The notes under the pieces were generated by a model. That model saw only the letters and a program-made list of their open reading frames with translations, did not search any database and was not told the DNA's origin. Position numbers and translations under genes: made by a program. A stretch of DNA of 64,000 nt from Cinnamomum chago (lineage: Eukaryota > Streptophyta > Magnoliopsida > Laurales > Lauraceae): the NCBI GenBank assembly GCA_038049695.1, contig CP142459.1, forward strand, positions 66,084,001-66,148,000, given 5' to 3'. Within the stretch, counting starts at the first letter, position 1. Each line of letters begins with the position of its first letter. Of this stretch, positions 34,681 to 46,269 are shown piece after piece.

Positions 34681-34938
34681 CCTGTTGTTCCCCATCACTT
34701 AAAACATCAACCTTTTTCATTCTTATTCAACATCAAACCAACCATTCATTCACCTATAATCAACACATTTAACATGGGACAAAAAGAAATCCAACATGAT
34801 CATTCCACATTCACATTTAACATTCGCTTCAACATCAACTATTTTAAACTCAACATTGAAAAAGAGTGCATCTGGACATTCCATAAATCAACATTCAACA
34901 GTCAACATTGAAAAAAAATAAAAAAGTAACAGAGATGG

Positions 34939-35436
34939 CTAAGCTCGGGTTGCCAAGTTTGATCCCCATACATATGCAACAAATAGTATAAACATCATCA
35001 AAATATAGCTAGTATAATTTGGGTGTTGCCGCTGAACATTATGAGCTTCAACACTTTCTTTCAAAGATTTTATCTCCTGCTTTATCTCTTTAAGTAACAT
35101 TATGATTTCATCATCTCTTCGTTCGCTTTGCACGCGTCCCATACTACGGACCGGTGAATTTTCACACGCAGCCTCATCCATCCAAACAAAATACCCACAA
35201 CCTCCTTCTCCCTACACAGAAATTCATAGCAAAAGAAATATTAATTTTAGAGTGAGAATACATAGTAATTTAAGAAGTTGAAATCTATTAATACTTACGT
35301 GTAAATCCGGGCATTTCCAAAATCTTCGCCCTGGATTCTGGGCCGTACGAGAGGTCTTTAAAATCATCAACCCATGGCCACATGGGCACTTTGGAGCCCA
35401 ATCTAATTTCCTAACGGAGGACGATGTTGATGACAT
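34939..35436 (-). CDS. GRF zinc-finger, coiled-coil, membrane-anchored protein of the MULE
   Basis: Two exons, 35299-35436 and 34939-35211, join in phase 0 across a GTAAGT donor and a TGTGTAG acceptor, giving 136 residues. Residues 14-57 form a GRF-type zinc finger: CPCG (C17, C19), NPGRRFWKC (34-42, C42) and GGCGYFVW (C51). The splice lies inside the domain, and only splicing completes it. Residues 77-103 are charged and heptad-like, a probable coiled coil. Residues 113-129 (TSYILMMFILFVAYVWG) are a membrane helix near the C terminus. This matches the small plant proteins annotated as At4g04775-like. Known GRF fingers bind single-stranded nucleic acid in other proteins. Here the role is unknown. 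It lies inside the MULE, converging on the transposase gene. Confidence 0.85.
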
Positions 35437-35519
35437 TTCTAAGCCTATTCCCATTGTGGGAAGAAAAATTAAACAAAATGATAACATCAGATAAATGAGT
35501 TCAGACATAACTCTCAAAA

Positions 35520-36860
35520 GCTAGCAACTCAAATGGGAAAAGTTGAGATATTTCTGCCAAAAAAGATATCTATTCAACGAAAAAACAACATTCCATGTGA
35601 AATTTTAGAATCATATGAAATGAATGAAATAAATAGAAATCTTCATAAACATGTCCATCACTTTTCCACAAGTAGACTTGAATAATTTGAATCTATACAC
35701 TGCAATTGTAGTTTTACCTAATGAAATTTGTATTTAGTTTTGTCTCATGGATCTTGTTTATGTGAAATAATTAATGGGTGTTTTGAGTCTTATTTTTTTG
35801 CTTTTGAAAGGCAAATCTAGAAGAAGAATGCAAAATCCCCAAAACACAGCACCGAACCACATTACAATAGGACACTAACTAGTAAGACAACATTGCTTTT
35901 ATCCTGCATTTAAGAATTAGAATTATAAGTTGAGTCTAAGAAGTGAAGAAAATTTAAAGCTCTTGCCTGATAGCACCTCACAACTTTTTCAAGGGTATAA
36001 ACTAGTTTGATAATACATAGAAAAGGAAAAGGAAACAGCAACAACAACTAGTTTATACATAAATAACATTGAACAGTTGTGATTGTAATGCCCCATAACA
36101 TGATCTCATTCTGAAAACATTGAACAATTGTGATTCTAATGCCCCATAACTTTGTCACTTTCCCTGCAGCTGCTATTCGTACTCTGCTCAACTAAAAACC
36201 CTTGCACTCTTTCAAGCTGGGAAGTGAGCCTCACCCACCTTTCCTGCTCCCCACAAAACCTACAAGTACACTCCCATCCCACACATCTTCTGAATATCCT
36301 AACAGTAAATTCCACTCCATCAGATTTGGCAATCACATTGATTAGGTTTCACAGATAAAGCAAGCAAGCATATGGGATAGAAGCTGGTCTTATGCTGCGA
36401 GCATTGGGGTTTGCTTTGTCTTTCTTTTGTTTAAGTAAAATAGAAGTAAAAAAACATAAAGAGAGATGCATCCTTCAAAACAATCAACACCACTGCTGAT
36501 TGATGAACAATCAGAAGCTCTACATTCCTCATGAACAAAATCTTCCAAAAAAGCCACACATGTAAATTACCCAAGTGCTGCCAAGCACCTCTATTTTCTT
36601 TCCATACATCCATGATGTTAGCACAGGCCAAAGAATGCAATGAAAGATCAGGCTGCCATTTCCTCTTAAACTATTGATATATGAACAAAAAACGGCAATG
36701 TCTCATGAAGAATTGGAGAAGAAGAAGGTGGACCCTAATCAGCAAGGTCCACTCCCACTGCTTCAATAGTATCGATGCCCTAAACTCCTTCTGAAAGGGG
36801 TTTTAAAATATTGAAAGAGATTTGTCCGGCGTCGCCGTGAGAGAGAGATCAGACCTGAGA
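35520..36860. other. MULE interior upstream of the GRF gene
   Basis: Presumably promoter or leader of the minus-strand GRF gene. A minus frame at 36136-36336 with clustered cysteines (GWECTCRFCGEQERW) is the only notable coding-like segment, and no family is recognised. Another minus frame at 36431-36640 is unsupported. Confidence 0.35.
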
Positions 36861-36864
36861 CAGA

Positions 36865-37502
36865 GACGGATCGAGAGACTGCACTGGGTGGTGATGGAGA
36901 GGATGGGGGCGAGAGAGGGAATGGGAGGAGATGGGCGCAGACCTGAGACAGAGAGCTTCCAGTCGATGGGGTCCGATCGTCGTCGTGAGAGACAGAGAGC
37001 AGTCGATGGCAGGCTGGTGGTCGAGGCGCCCGCGAGGAAGACCGTGATGGAGGAGATCTGCGCAGGGAGAGTCGAGAGGCAGTGATCGTCCGAGAGAGAG
37101 CTCTGCGCAGGGGCGATGAGCAGCGAGAGAGACGTGCGAGGATGTGGGATCGTCGTCGTCCGAGGGGCCGGCGGTCGTCGTCCGAGAGAGAGCTCTGCGC
37201 AGGGGCGATGAGCAACGAGAGAGATGCGAGAGAGACGTGCGAGGATGTGGGATCGTCGTCGTCCGAGGGGCCGGCGGTCGTCGTCCGAGTGATGGAGATC
37301 GTCGAGCTTCAGAGGAGAGACGAGAGATGGAGACGAGCTGCAGTGTTTTGGAAAACAGAGGATATGACGTTTTGAAAAGAGAAGGGGGAAATGGGTGAAA
37401 GCAGAGCGGGAAACCGTATTCAGCAGCTGGGCCTCCTCGTTGGGCCATACACGCGTGTGCAGCTTGTGGTAGTGGGAGCTGCAGTGTGTGGGATCTGCTC
37501 TC
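36865..37502 (-). repeat. Right terminal inverted repeat of the MULE
   Basis: Mirror of 26734-27382 with a few indels, including a short extra GCGAGAGA unit around 37223. It ends ...GGGATCTGCTCTC against a TA tract. Confidence 0.95.
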
Positions 37503-38345
37503 TATATATATATATATATATATTTGCATTTGGATAATTTGTTCCATACATGATCAATCTAAAAGTGGGCTCACATCATTTGAAAGATCTCATTTAATTG
37601 CCCCAAATAAAGTTTAGTCCAAATTTAGGTCATGCATGGATTTCATATCCGTGATAAGTGATAATGAACGGTTGATGGTCTTTTCATTTTATGCTCGTTG
37701 AACATTGCTCACCACTGGATTGAATCCAGAGAAAATTTATGATTAAGATGTCATTTAAAATAAAGGTGTTAAATTAAGGGATACGATAATCCGGTGGGGC
37801 TGATGGGTTTTTTACCCCCCTTATCCACGAGGAGACCTTTCAGAGCTAGATTGTATATAAACTATATGTGTTCTGCTCATTAGGGAATATTTCCTTATAC
37901 TAATACAGTGTATTAGTATTGTATATATAAATTTTTAGTAAATATCTACTTTATGCTTCAAAATAGATGCACTAATCAAAGGTGAGCCTAAATAGTCTCG
38001 GGGTGTTGGTCAGCGGGTTAAGGACATGTGTATGCATGTGTGCCTTCTAGGTCTATGTAAAATGACAATAGTCCAAATTTTTTTTTTTTGAACTACGCCC
38101 AGGTAGGAGGGGAAGATGAATGAAAGCAGGCCAATTTGGGCCCAAAATGGTTGAAGCATTGTCCAAGAATCAAACTGATGAGACGATCCCTGCAGGCATG
38201 CAATTGTGTTAATCATTCACGGTTAACAAAATATCCATCGTTAGACCTGATTGTTTGCAGGTCTGATCCAATAACCAATAGCAATACCAACACTAACCAG
38301 CATTATCCTATGATTATTATTTAGTAGAATGGAGCTTTTGTGGTA
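37503..38345. other. Flank right of the MULE
   Basis: Begins with the (TA)n target tract and continues as AT-rich sequence. No gene or named repeat is recognised. Confidence 0.4.
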
Positions 38346-38349
38346 GAAG

Positions 38350-38622
38350 GAACACTAAGTGCCTATTTCGTTCGTGTAATTGAATACAGATGATTGTTTT
38401 TCTATAATTGAATTAAGGGGAGATGAAAAATGATTACCCACCCTTAACTCTAGTAATTCAATACATAGGAAAGTGAAGGTCTCATCTACATCTCCGTTCC
38501 TCACCTTGTATCCTTCACCCCTCACCTCATCTCTTTAAAATTCCTTGGCTGGAGCTCATTTCACTGTGATTTTCTATGTAATTAATTCCTTGGCGTTTTA
38601 TACAAACAGAAAGGCCCTAGGA
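38350..38622. mobile_element. MITE, PIF/Tourist-like
   Basis: The left end GTGCCTATTTCGTTCGT and the right end read inward GGGCCTTTCTGTTTGT are imperfect inverted repeats around about 270 bp. Internal blocks match 5900-6100. Superfamily inferred from the GNGCCTNTTNGTTTGT end. Confidence 0.5.
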
Positions 38623-39325
38623 CACTAGTGAGGATCACTTTCACAGGTTCCCAGTAGAATTAGAGAATTAGGCACCAGACATGCTAACACCAGATGTGCC
38701 ACCCCAGATGGGAATCCTTCATGGGGGAGCAAATGAATAGGGCCAACATTTTTAGTATCTGGACAGTTTATCATGACCCTTTCCGCAGATTCAATCTGCT
38801 CCAAACGTCACTAAATACAATGGTCTTCTCCAAAATGGCTTATATTATTTGTCATTTAGTGATCAACAGTTTGAATCAAGTTTGCATTCAACACTGGTGA
38901 AAGATTGCTTGATTCTTCTCTAATCTCACTTAACCAAAATGGAGTGACTGATTCAGTCAGTCTCTTACTGAAGCTAAATGAAGTAATAACGGATTTTGTT
39001 GGGCCCAATGAAATCCATGAAAAACACACTTATCTTCTCTAAACCTGCGATTGATGTACTGGCACATGCTATTAATTAGTTTGGCTCAAGGCTCTAACTG
39101 ATTGATCATCAGTTACTAGAATGCATGTCCATCTGCCACCCAAAAAAGAACAAAAAAAAATGATAGCTTCATGATCCAACCAACCCACGTATATAACTTG
39201 ATGTAGTTTAACTGAGTCAACTGGAAGACAACTTTCATTCCACTATGCTTTGAGTCTCCATTATGAGTTTCAGACCTATATTGAGTGGCAAGAAGAATAT
39301 TTTATTAGTGCATAAATTTAATTAT
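38623..39325. other. Intergenic sequence downstream of the FRO fragment
   Basis: No gene is supported. It may include the former 3' UTR of the truncated FRO copy. Confidence 0.4.
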
Positions 39326-41193
39326 TCATAAATCAAAACTGTGGTAGTAGAAATGGAAAATTGGCTGATCTTCTCTTCTCCATATAGTTCTTGACCTGCA
39401 TTCTGCAGCAACACTAGTTTGGAGACTTTGTGGTCCACAGGCAATGACACCCACCAGAACTTTTCCCCATAGCTCGGAGACAGAGCTGAAAATGGCTGAA
39501 AACAATACCCATGCATCAGAAATTTAGCTTTTGCAGCATTCCTAGCTGCAGAAGGTCACAAATAAAAAATTTAGAGACCTTTTATACAATTAACATTATT
39601 CCGTTACCTGGAAAGTTTGGCCTGCATCCATATGTGTACTGTTCATGCGAGCAATTCTTGATTCAGATGCATTGCTTTGCATTTTGGGATCATCATACTG
39701 TGCTATGTCACTTATCTCATGACCATTTGCATATTTCTCACGGTTTGAAACTCTTCTTTCCCATTGATTCCATAAGAAAATCACTACACCTCCGAACACA
39801 ACAACACTTACAATCATGCATATGACTAACAGAAGGCCTTTGAACCACCAACATTTTACGTTGAAAGGCGTTACATAGAATGCCTCCATCAGACCAAACA
39901 AGATAACGAAGCCAATTGTAGATGAGAATACGTAAATTCCGGACCATATGTTGTTTGCAGCACCAACCAAACCAGACATGCTACTTCCATTTGTCACTGG
40001 AAAAGAATAGATCTCACTTGTGGAATGGTTGCCATCTTCCTACAACATAAACAGACTAAATGTTGCTTATTGGTCTTTTTTTTTTTTTTTTCTGAAAAGT
40101 TCAGTTTGTATATTTCCATAGAAGAAGAAACAATCTACAAAAGAATCGCTGGTAGTACTTGCCAGGCTTCAGGTCACAACATGGGAAAAAAAAAATACCC
40201 ACAAGCCAGGCCAACAATAAGTCCACAGATTGGGCAGCCAAAGAAACCAAGGATACAAAACAGGGAGCAACAGAAAGGAGTGAATTTCCCACGGCCCTGA
40301 TATCCCACAGCCTAGGATCAGGCCAAAACAAAAGAAGGAAACAAGGAAACCTCAGGCGGAGTAAGAAATAGGTGGTAAGGGAAAGTAGCCTCTCAATCTT
40401 GAGGCCCTTTTAGAACCAGCTAGGCTGCAGCATTTTGCGCTTGTGGGCATTGTTTGATCTCTCCCTTTATTGGTCCTAAATTGAAGAAGATATTTTGCAG
40501 AATGGTTGACATTGTTTGATTTTGCTATGGTATGACAAATTGGTCAACACAAAGGAAAAATGACATTATCTCTCAAGTTGATAACCAATAAAGGTGGGCA
40601 ATGGGGCCTTTTTGCGGTACGCCCTTACACAAAACGCTGCATGAAGCCTCTTTTGTCCTGGGCAGTTAGAACCTGGGACATGTTGGGTATAATACCATCT
40701 CAAGTTGCTAACCATTACAGCAAAATGCTTAAGTCGTTAAAGAGGCGGCAAACTAACTACTTAACATCATCAACTTCAAAAGCAGGATCTGTATCTTTAT
40801 ACATAGTCTATGACATCACCTTTTTTTTCCTGTTACTGTTGCTAATGCAACTATGCATTGCTTTTAGACAAGGAGAGACTAATTTTATTTTGTAGAAAAT
40901 GGCAAACTACATCTAATAATGAGTAATTCAGACCTACCAACGGAGGCTCCAATTCTTGGGTGACATAAGTTTGTATCTCTAAATACATTTTTTCAGAAAT
41001 AGATGGACAGATGAACTTTGGGTCGATCATGGACAGAAGAGAAAGCTCCTCTGATCTTTTCACAGCCCAAACAACCAGAATTTTTTTTGGCAGGCAACAT
41101 TTATTTTCCCTTGTTCGGTGCATGATGTCTCTCAAGATAGCCAACAATGGTGAAATTCCAATGCCTCCAGCAACCAGGATAAGGTTTTCATAC
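39326..41193 (-). pseudogene. Truncated ferric reductase oxidase copy (FRO, last three exons)
   Basis: Exons 40938-41193, 39608-40039 and 39326-39495 correspond to exons 8-10 of the complete FRO gene at 46270-53563, with the same splice sites. The NADPH-binding segment (VAGGIGISP), the two late transmembrane helices around GGVVIFLW, and the CGP plus FHF...SFDL C terminus are recognisable. Exons for the haem-binding membrane core and FAD site are absent from the window. A single base is missing near 39633 relative to the intact gene (ACACATATGG for ACACAATATGG). This shifts the frame before the last exon, yet the shifted frame remains open to a TAA close to the normal stop. Treated as a pseudogene from a partial tandem duplication. 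Confidence 0.85.
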
Positions 41194-41199
41194 CTAAGA

Positions 41200-42479
41200 G
41201 AGAAATGTATTGAGATGAGTTTTACCATAAATATGAAACAAGAAATAAACCCCCTTATCAAGAAACTGAAAACTCATGTCAGATGTAGAACTAGAATAAA
41301 ATAAATATTAAAAAAAAAAAAGAAAAAGAAAAAATTGGGAGAAGACAGAATTATTGCCGATTCCTGAAAGTGCTGAAATTATTGCTAATGAGTCTTAAAT
41401 TTACAAAGTAAGGTTATTCATGGAATCCTTTAGAATTTTCATGGTTGTGATTTTCAATAAGCTGGGTATTTAAAATTCAAACTGAACCTTCAGAAGTAGG
41501 ATAAAGGCTTAAATGACTTGGAATGTAAACAGTAAATGCATCCTCATTGGAAGCATGGTTCAAATTGTAATGGACTTTCTTTTATTGGTAAATTGTGATT
41601 ATTTTAGTTTTAGTACCTTATAAATACTATGAATATTGGTACTTTTTGCAGGTGCTGCTATATTGGGCATTTCATATGACTGTCTGTATCAAGAGTTTTC
41701 AGAAAGTGACCAGGTCATGTGTAACCTACGTAGAAGCATGACAATCATTGGGAGTAGGGGATAGGTGTTTGAAAGGTCTTCCTATGACCTACCTGAATGC
41801 AGAAAATGAAAACCATTTCCCATTTTGAGGCCTAAGAATTTCCCAAGTCAGATGGGCTACAAATTTGGACTAGTGCTAATTCACAAGGGTCAGTGAGTGA
41901 AGGGCTTAGATTGAACACGGGGTGGGTGAGGTGGGCCCCACAGGCCAGGCTGTTCCATGCTTAGCGATTCGCTGGCCGTCTCAAAAATTTCAATCTATAT
42001 CAATAAAAAAACATTTTCTTCTAGGGAAATATAATAAAAATAAGATGAAATACGAACCACCAGACATCACCCTAGTAGTTCATATCTCATCTTATTTTTA
42101 TTATATTTCCCTAAAAAAAGGTTATTGGATGCTCGTTTGTAAAATTCACGTTTGATCTTCATTTAAAACTACTTATGTTTTGAATTATATGCATCCATTT
42201 CCTATGTATAATTATAATGCAAACAAACAGCCCTTAGGCGTAAAATATAGCTTTGGCTCATGTGATCAATGCACAATAAAATTTATAATGTGAGTTGGAT
42301 CAAATAAAGTATGCTCCACACATGCTAAAGTTGTTGCAGCCTTACAAGCAGTGACTGGTCATATCTATGACTATATCAAAGTGGAATATTGGCTGATTGC
42401 TGAAAGATGGCCTCAGGCTTGTCATGTGCCAGGCTATCATGATTTGGCTTGGCCCCAACAATTTCCCTTGCATTTGATA
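41200..42479. other. Intergenic sequence, no gene recognised
   Basis: AT-rich. 42015-42045 and 42086-42115 contain an inverted GGGAAATATAATAAAAATAAG pair, possibly the ends of a tiny MITE. No FRO exons were found here. Confidence 0.4.
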
Positions 42480-42481
42480 GC

Positions 42482-42832
42482 ATGCTACATGTCTTATTTG
42501 GAAGGAGTCCAGATAGAAGTGCTCATAGGTTGGTTGGGCCGGGCTAAGATTAAGTGATAGAAAGACCAACGCCCAACTGACCCAGCCTGAATAAGAAGTG
42601 CGTGTAAATTAGCAATGATATGTCCAAACAATGGCTAGAAAAGCCCTTACAATCGATAAAAGCCCAGCTTGGCCTGGCCTGATTTGGCTTGAATATTGAC
42701 TAAAAGGGTGGGCTTGGGCCTAATATTTATGGAATGCATTGGGCTTAGGTCGTTTATGTGCCTGTGTTTCTAAAGCTGTGCCGGGCTTAAATATACCTCA
42801 GCCTGGCCTAACCCAGCCCAAGGACACCTGGA
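42482..42832. mobile_element. GC-rich hAT-like MITE (copy D)
   Basis: GTGCTCATAGGTTGGTTGGG at the left and CCTAACCCAGCCCAAGGACACC at the right are inverted. Interior blocks (ATTAAGTGATRGAA, GGCCTGAATAAGRA) match copy C at 8971-9330. Confidence 0.5.
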
Positions 42833-43119
42833 ACTCCAAAATCTCTTTTGATGAGAACAGGGAGACTCGCATATTAAAATCTCAATCGCCCGAAATAAAT
42901 GCCCTCCTCTTATATGAAATCTAGTCAAATTTTACTCCAATAAAAGTCGGTTCCCCTTAACCTATAAAACAAGTGAATAAATTTTTGATAAAAAAAAAAA
43001 AAAAAAACCCTTTCATGTCCTTTATGTATGATTCATCTTGCCATGAGCTCATCTCCTGCAGCAGTGAAAATTGGACTTATGGATGAATATATATATATAT
43101 ATATATATATTATATTATC

Positions 43120-43233
43120 GAGAGCTCACACAAGCTGCAGTCCAGCTTATTACAAGCTGGAGCCTCATAAGCACTGTTGGGCCTCACACGCTCCAACTTG
43201 TTATAAGCTTAGCTGCAGCCTGTGTGAGCTCTC
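43120..43233. mobile_element. Mutator-like MITE in a TA repeat
   Basis: A 114-bp element whose ends are inverted repeats of about 45 bp (GAGAGCTCACACAAGCTGCA and, read inward from the right, GAGAGCTCACACAGGCTGCA). It is flanked by a long (TA)n on the left and TATATA on the right. The GAGAGC start, the CACAC and CTGCAG words and the TA-repeat target match the 10.8-kb MULE in this window. Confidence 0.7.
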
Positions 43234-43649
43234 CTCTATGTATATATTTTTAATACTTATGGATCAATTACAAAGGCATTCAATACACCAACTGGGGATC
43301 GATTGGATCTTCACATTGAAGTCTCACTCCTTGGCCAGTGAGTCAAACTAGACTCACCTGATCCAGACTCATTTAAAAGAGCACGTGACTATTGGAAGAT
43401 TGCAATGGTTCATACACGTGGGCCGCCTTATTTTGACTAAATTCCTCAGCTGCACTGTTTTGACTTTTGACTTTGGATCCGAACTCATTCTTCTGTGCAA
43501 ATGTAATTTACTTTCTCACATTCACACCAAGGCAGGGACTAGGGACGGCAGCTTTTCTTTATTCTTGTCTTTTCTTTACTGTTTTTTTTCCACATGCACG
43601 TGAGTTGTTTGATGTGGAGTTGTTGCATATTAGCCACACAAGTCCTCCA

Positions 43650-43870
43650 AAAGACTTTTATTTATTTATGTTTTTAACCCCAGCCAAGGGCCGTGACCCA
43701 AGAAAAAGCCACGAAAAGGTAGCTCAATTAAGTGGAAAGAAAGCCGCACAAGTGAGAAGAAAACCCACATGAGTAAAAAATGAGCCCGCACAAATAGAAA
43801 GAGGTGATGTACCAGGGCTCGAAACTGGACAGCCAGATAAGAACTGACGCTCCTTACCTAGGAGCCCTTC
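43650..43870. repeat. Dispersed repeat (pairs with 60005-60190)
   Basis: Both copies run through GGGCC...GACCCAAGA, AAGTGGAAA, CACAAGTGRAAA and a TCGAANCTGGACAGCCA segment. The last resembles a Pol III B box, so a SINE-like origin is possible. Confidence 0.5.
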
Positions 43871-44211
43871 TTAACTCCTCACGGACTTGAGTTTAGGCTT
43901 TTGGGTCTAGTATTTACTGATTTAGGAATGCTCGCTCACAGCATAGTATAGTTTGACCGATTTATATTCTAGCATATGGTATCTTTAATGCCTAAGTATT
44001 TTGGGTGTATTGATTAGCAACTTGAGATGGTATTAGAGCCGAAGTTTTATAATGAATATAGTGAGAATATTTGTTTTGACAGGCATAATGGTTAGGCAAT
44101 GCAACAGACTTTTTTTTTTAATTAAAAAATTCATACTAACTAAATAGGCCCAAAATCACGGTAAGAGTATCATTTCTTTCTGAACCCAAAAATCAAACGA
44201 GCTTGATTCCT

Positions 44212-44455
44212 TCAGATTCTAGGGTAACCCAAAACTATTAGTACCACTGGTGAATCTTCATCAATAACATACAAAGTGTACTTTATATTTATGTTTGGTT
44301 GGTGGTTGATATTTGAAAGCCAGTTGGGTGGGCCAACATGGACAGTGAATCTTGGAAGAAGAGACTTCTCATCTGCAATCCAAAACCAAGCAGGAGACTT
44401 TCCATGATTTAAAGAGAGGCTTGACAGCTTCATCTCCACATTTGGTGATGGGTCT
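44212..44455 (-). CDS. Unrecognised single exon, possible gene remnant
   Basis: A well-formed acceptor (CATTTACAG) at 44456 opens an 80-residue frame ending in TAG at 44212-44214. The sequence is compositionally protein-like, with LSLNHGKSPAWFWIADEKS, then FTVHVGPPNW, and a C-terminal run ending VVLIVLGYPRI. I do not recognise the family. No partner exon was found upstream. It may be the last exon of a lost gene or a captured fragment. Confidence concerns its being coding-derived, not active. Confidence 0.35.
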
Positions 44456-44760
44456 CTGTAAATGAGACATGATTGGTTCAGGTTATATGTCTTCATCTTC
44501 TCCTTTCATAGATCAAAATTGTTGAAAATTTAAAGTAATTTTCTGTTAGATTATTTTTAGTTGTTGTTTTGGATTATAGGATTAGTCGTTATAGTGTTTA
44601 TAAAAGTAAAAATTTAGTCGTGTATGCATTTTAATTTAGGAGATCTGAATTTTGGGAGTTACAAGTAGTTGATGATTTTTTAAAGAAACGGTTTAATGCA
44701 TTTCCATTGAAACTCTATACAACCTATAGCTGTGAGTCTTGGCTAGTGTGACTTAGGTTC

Positions 44761-45760
44761 CAATACTTGGGAAGTGAATTTTTCAAGCACTTGGAATTTT
44801 TTGTTCTCTCTATGCATTGGAGCCACAGGAATAGTGAGGAAGATCAAATTGTGCTAAAAAATATGAATTTGGGTAGTAGAATTTATGGACATGGTATTCG
44901 GTTGCTAAATCAGTCCAATTACTGGAGCATTTGCTGCATGTCATTAGTGGGATTAACAATGAGGCTCCTAGGGCTATATGTGAATTTACCCATGGCTTTA
45001 TGGGCAGAGGGCATGACATGTTTGGTGTATGTGATTAATCAGGTGTCTCTTAGTACTAGTTACATTAAGTGTGTGTGTGTGTTTTTTTTTTTTTTTTAAA
45101 TGCGCAAATGCTTGGCAAGGAGTCTAGTGTAAACACTTCAAAGTTTTTAATTCCTTTTGCTATGTTCATGCATTGATTGAAATAAGAATCAAGTTCGAAA
45201 CAAAAGTGAAGAGATGCGTTTTTATTGACTGCGATAAAAGGAAAAAAGGTTGGATGCGCATGGATTCCAAAACCAGTAACTTCAGGGTTTTGAAGGTTTT
45301 CTTCGATGAGAACAGAGCTACTCTTTGGTGATACTATCCATGATCATGTTAAGGCGGAAGTGGTGGTGAACTTGCTGGTGACACCCGATGCACCAAAAGT
45401 ATTGGTGGACTTCTCCTCTAAAGAGGAGAATGAAAATCCTCTTCGGAGGTCTATGAGGAGAATGATCAAACTGGCTTACCCCAAGGATGGAAATTTGGTG
45501 AAGATATCTTCTTGGTTTGCTATTATTCTTCTTAATAATGATTTTCCATATTGTTTTCATGAAACATGTACCAAGGAGTGGGATATTGCCAAGGATCTTG
45601 TGCCAAGACCAAGGATATTAAGCTAAGTTAAATGTAAATGGGTATACAAGACAAAGCGAAAAGCAGATGGAACTATTGGTAGATTCAAAGTTTCTCTCCA
45701 AGGACCATTGTTACAACAGGGTGTTGATATAAATTGTCATGACGTTCACTAACAACTCGA
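44761..45760 (+). pseudogene. Decayed Ty1/copia pol (integrase end to RT start)
   Basis: Segments follow in copia order. First come NLPMALWAEGM and YVINQVS (end of the integrase core) at about 44985-45050. A region matching the conserved FGC.CY.H...KL..K...C.F.GY..KGY block follows at 45130-45300. Next are LRRSMRR and W..A..NE-like sequence (45306-45600). Last is KCKWVYKTKRKADGTIGRFK at 45631-45690, the start of reverse transcriptase. Several stops and shifts plus a GT/T tract at 45070-45097 break it. No LTRs were found. Confidence 0.75.
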
Positions 45761-46269
45761 GCTTTTGGTGTTTCTGGTTACTACCAGGGTGAGTCAGAGT
45801 GAATCTAAGCTTTTGAATTCTGATGATAGGATTGACACAGGACAAGATTCCACATATCAAATGGTTACGAAAAATCGGTAAATGCAAAACTTAAGCATCA
45901 ACAGGCAGTGTTCCTCGGGCCCAAATGGAAAAGCTAGAAGTACAACTCTACATGCCAAAACAATGCGTATTCTTTATAATAGAATTACATAAGATGCATG
46001 TTATGATTCACATTATATTTCAAATATGCACTGACAAAGCAATGCCTTAGATACTGTAGTGACTAGTCAGAATGTTCAAAGGCAATCCCATATGCTACTC
46101 TGCTCAACATAAGTCTGGTGAACAGAAAACACTAACATAACTTATACAACATAACAGCTGATGTTTATGTACCCCTAATGTAGCACCCATGCGCATGTGC
46201 TAGACATTAAAGTTCTACTCGAATATTTACTTGATCTTCAATATGTCATTGTACCTGAGAAGGTACTAA
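45761..46269. other. 3' flank of the FRO gene
   Basis: Probably the 3' UTR and downstream region of the minus-strand FRO gene. No other gene is seen. Confidence 0.4.

Larger units (their letters stand above)
26734..37502. mobile_element. Autonomous-looking Mutator-like element (MULE), FAR1 type
   Basis: Near-identical inverted termini beginning GAGAGCAGATCCCACACACT mark both ends, each flanked by (TA)n, so the target duplication cannot be separated from the repeat. The 10.8-kb interior carries a plus-strand transposase gene with an unbroken main exon, a large palindrome, and a minus-strand gene for a GRF zinc-finger membrane-anchored protein. The termini are about 640 bp and CpG-rich. Complete ends plus an intact transposase suggest recent activity. 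The convergent gene pair resembles MuDR in layout, though the second gene is of a different family. Confidence 0.92.

Noticed and set aside
36136..36336. Cysteine-containing minus frame as a third MULE gene
   Set aside because: Only 66 codons, no clear splice partners or known finger pattern. Mentioned under the MULE interior but not called.
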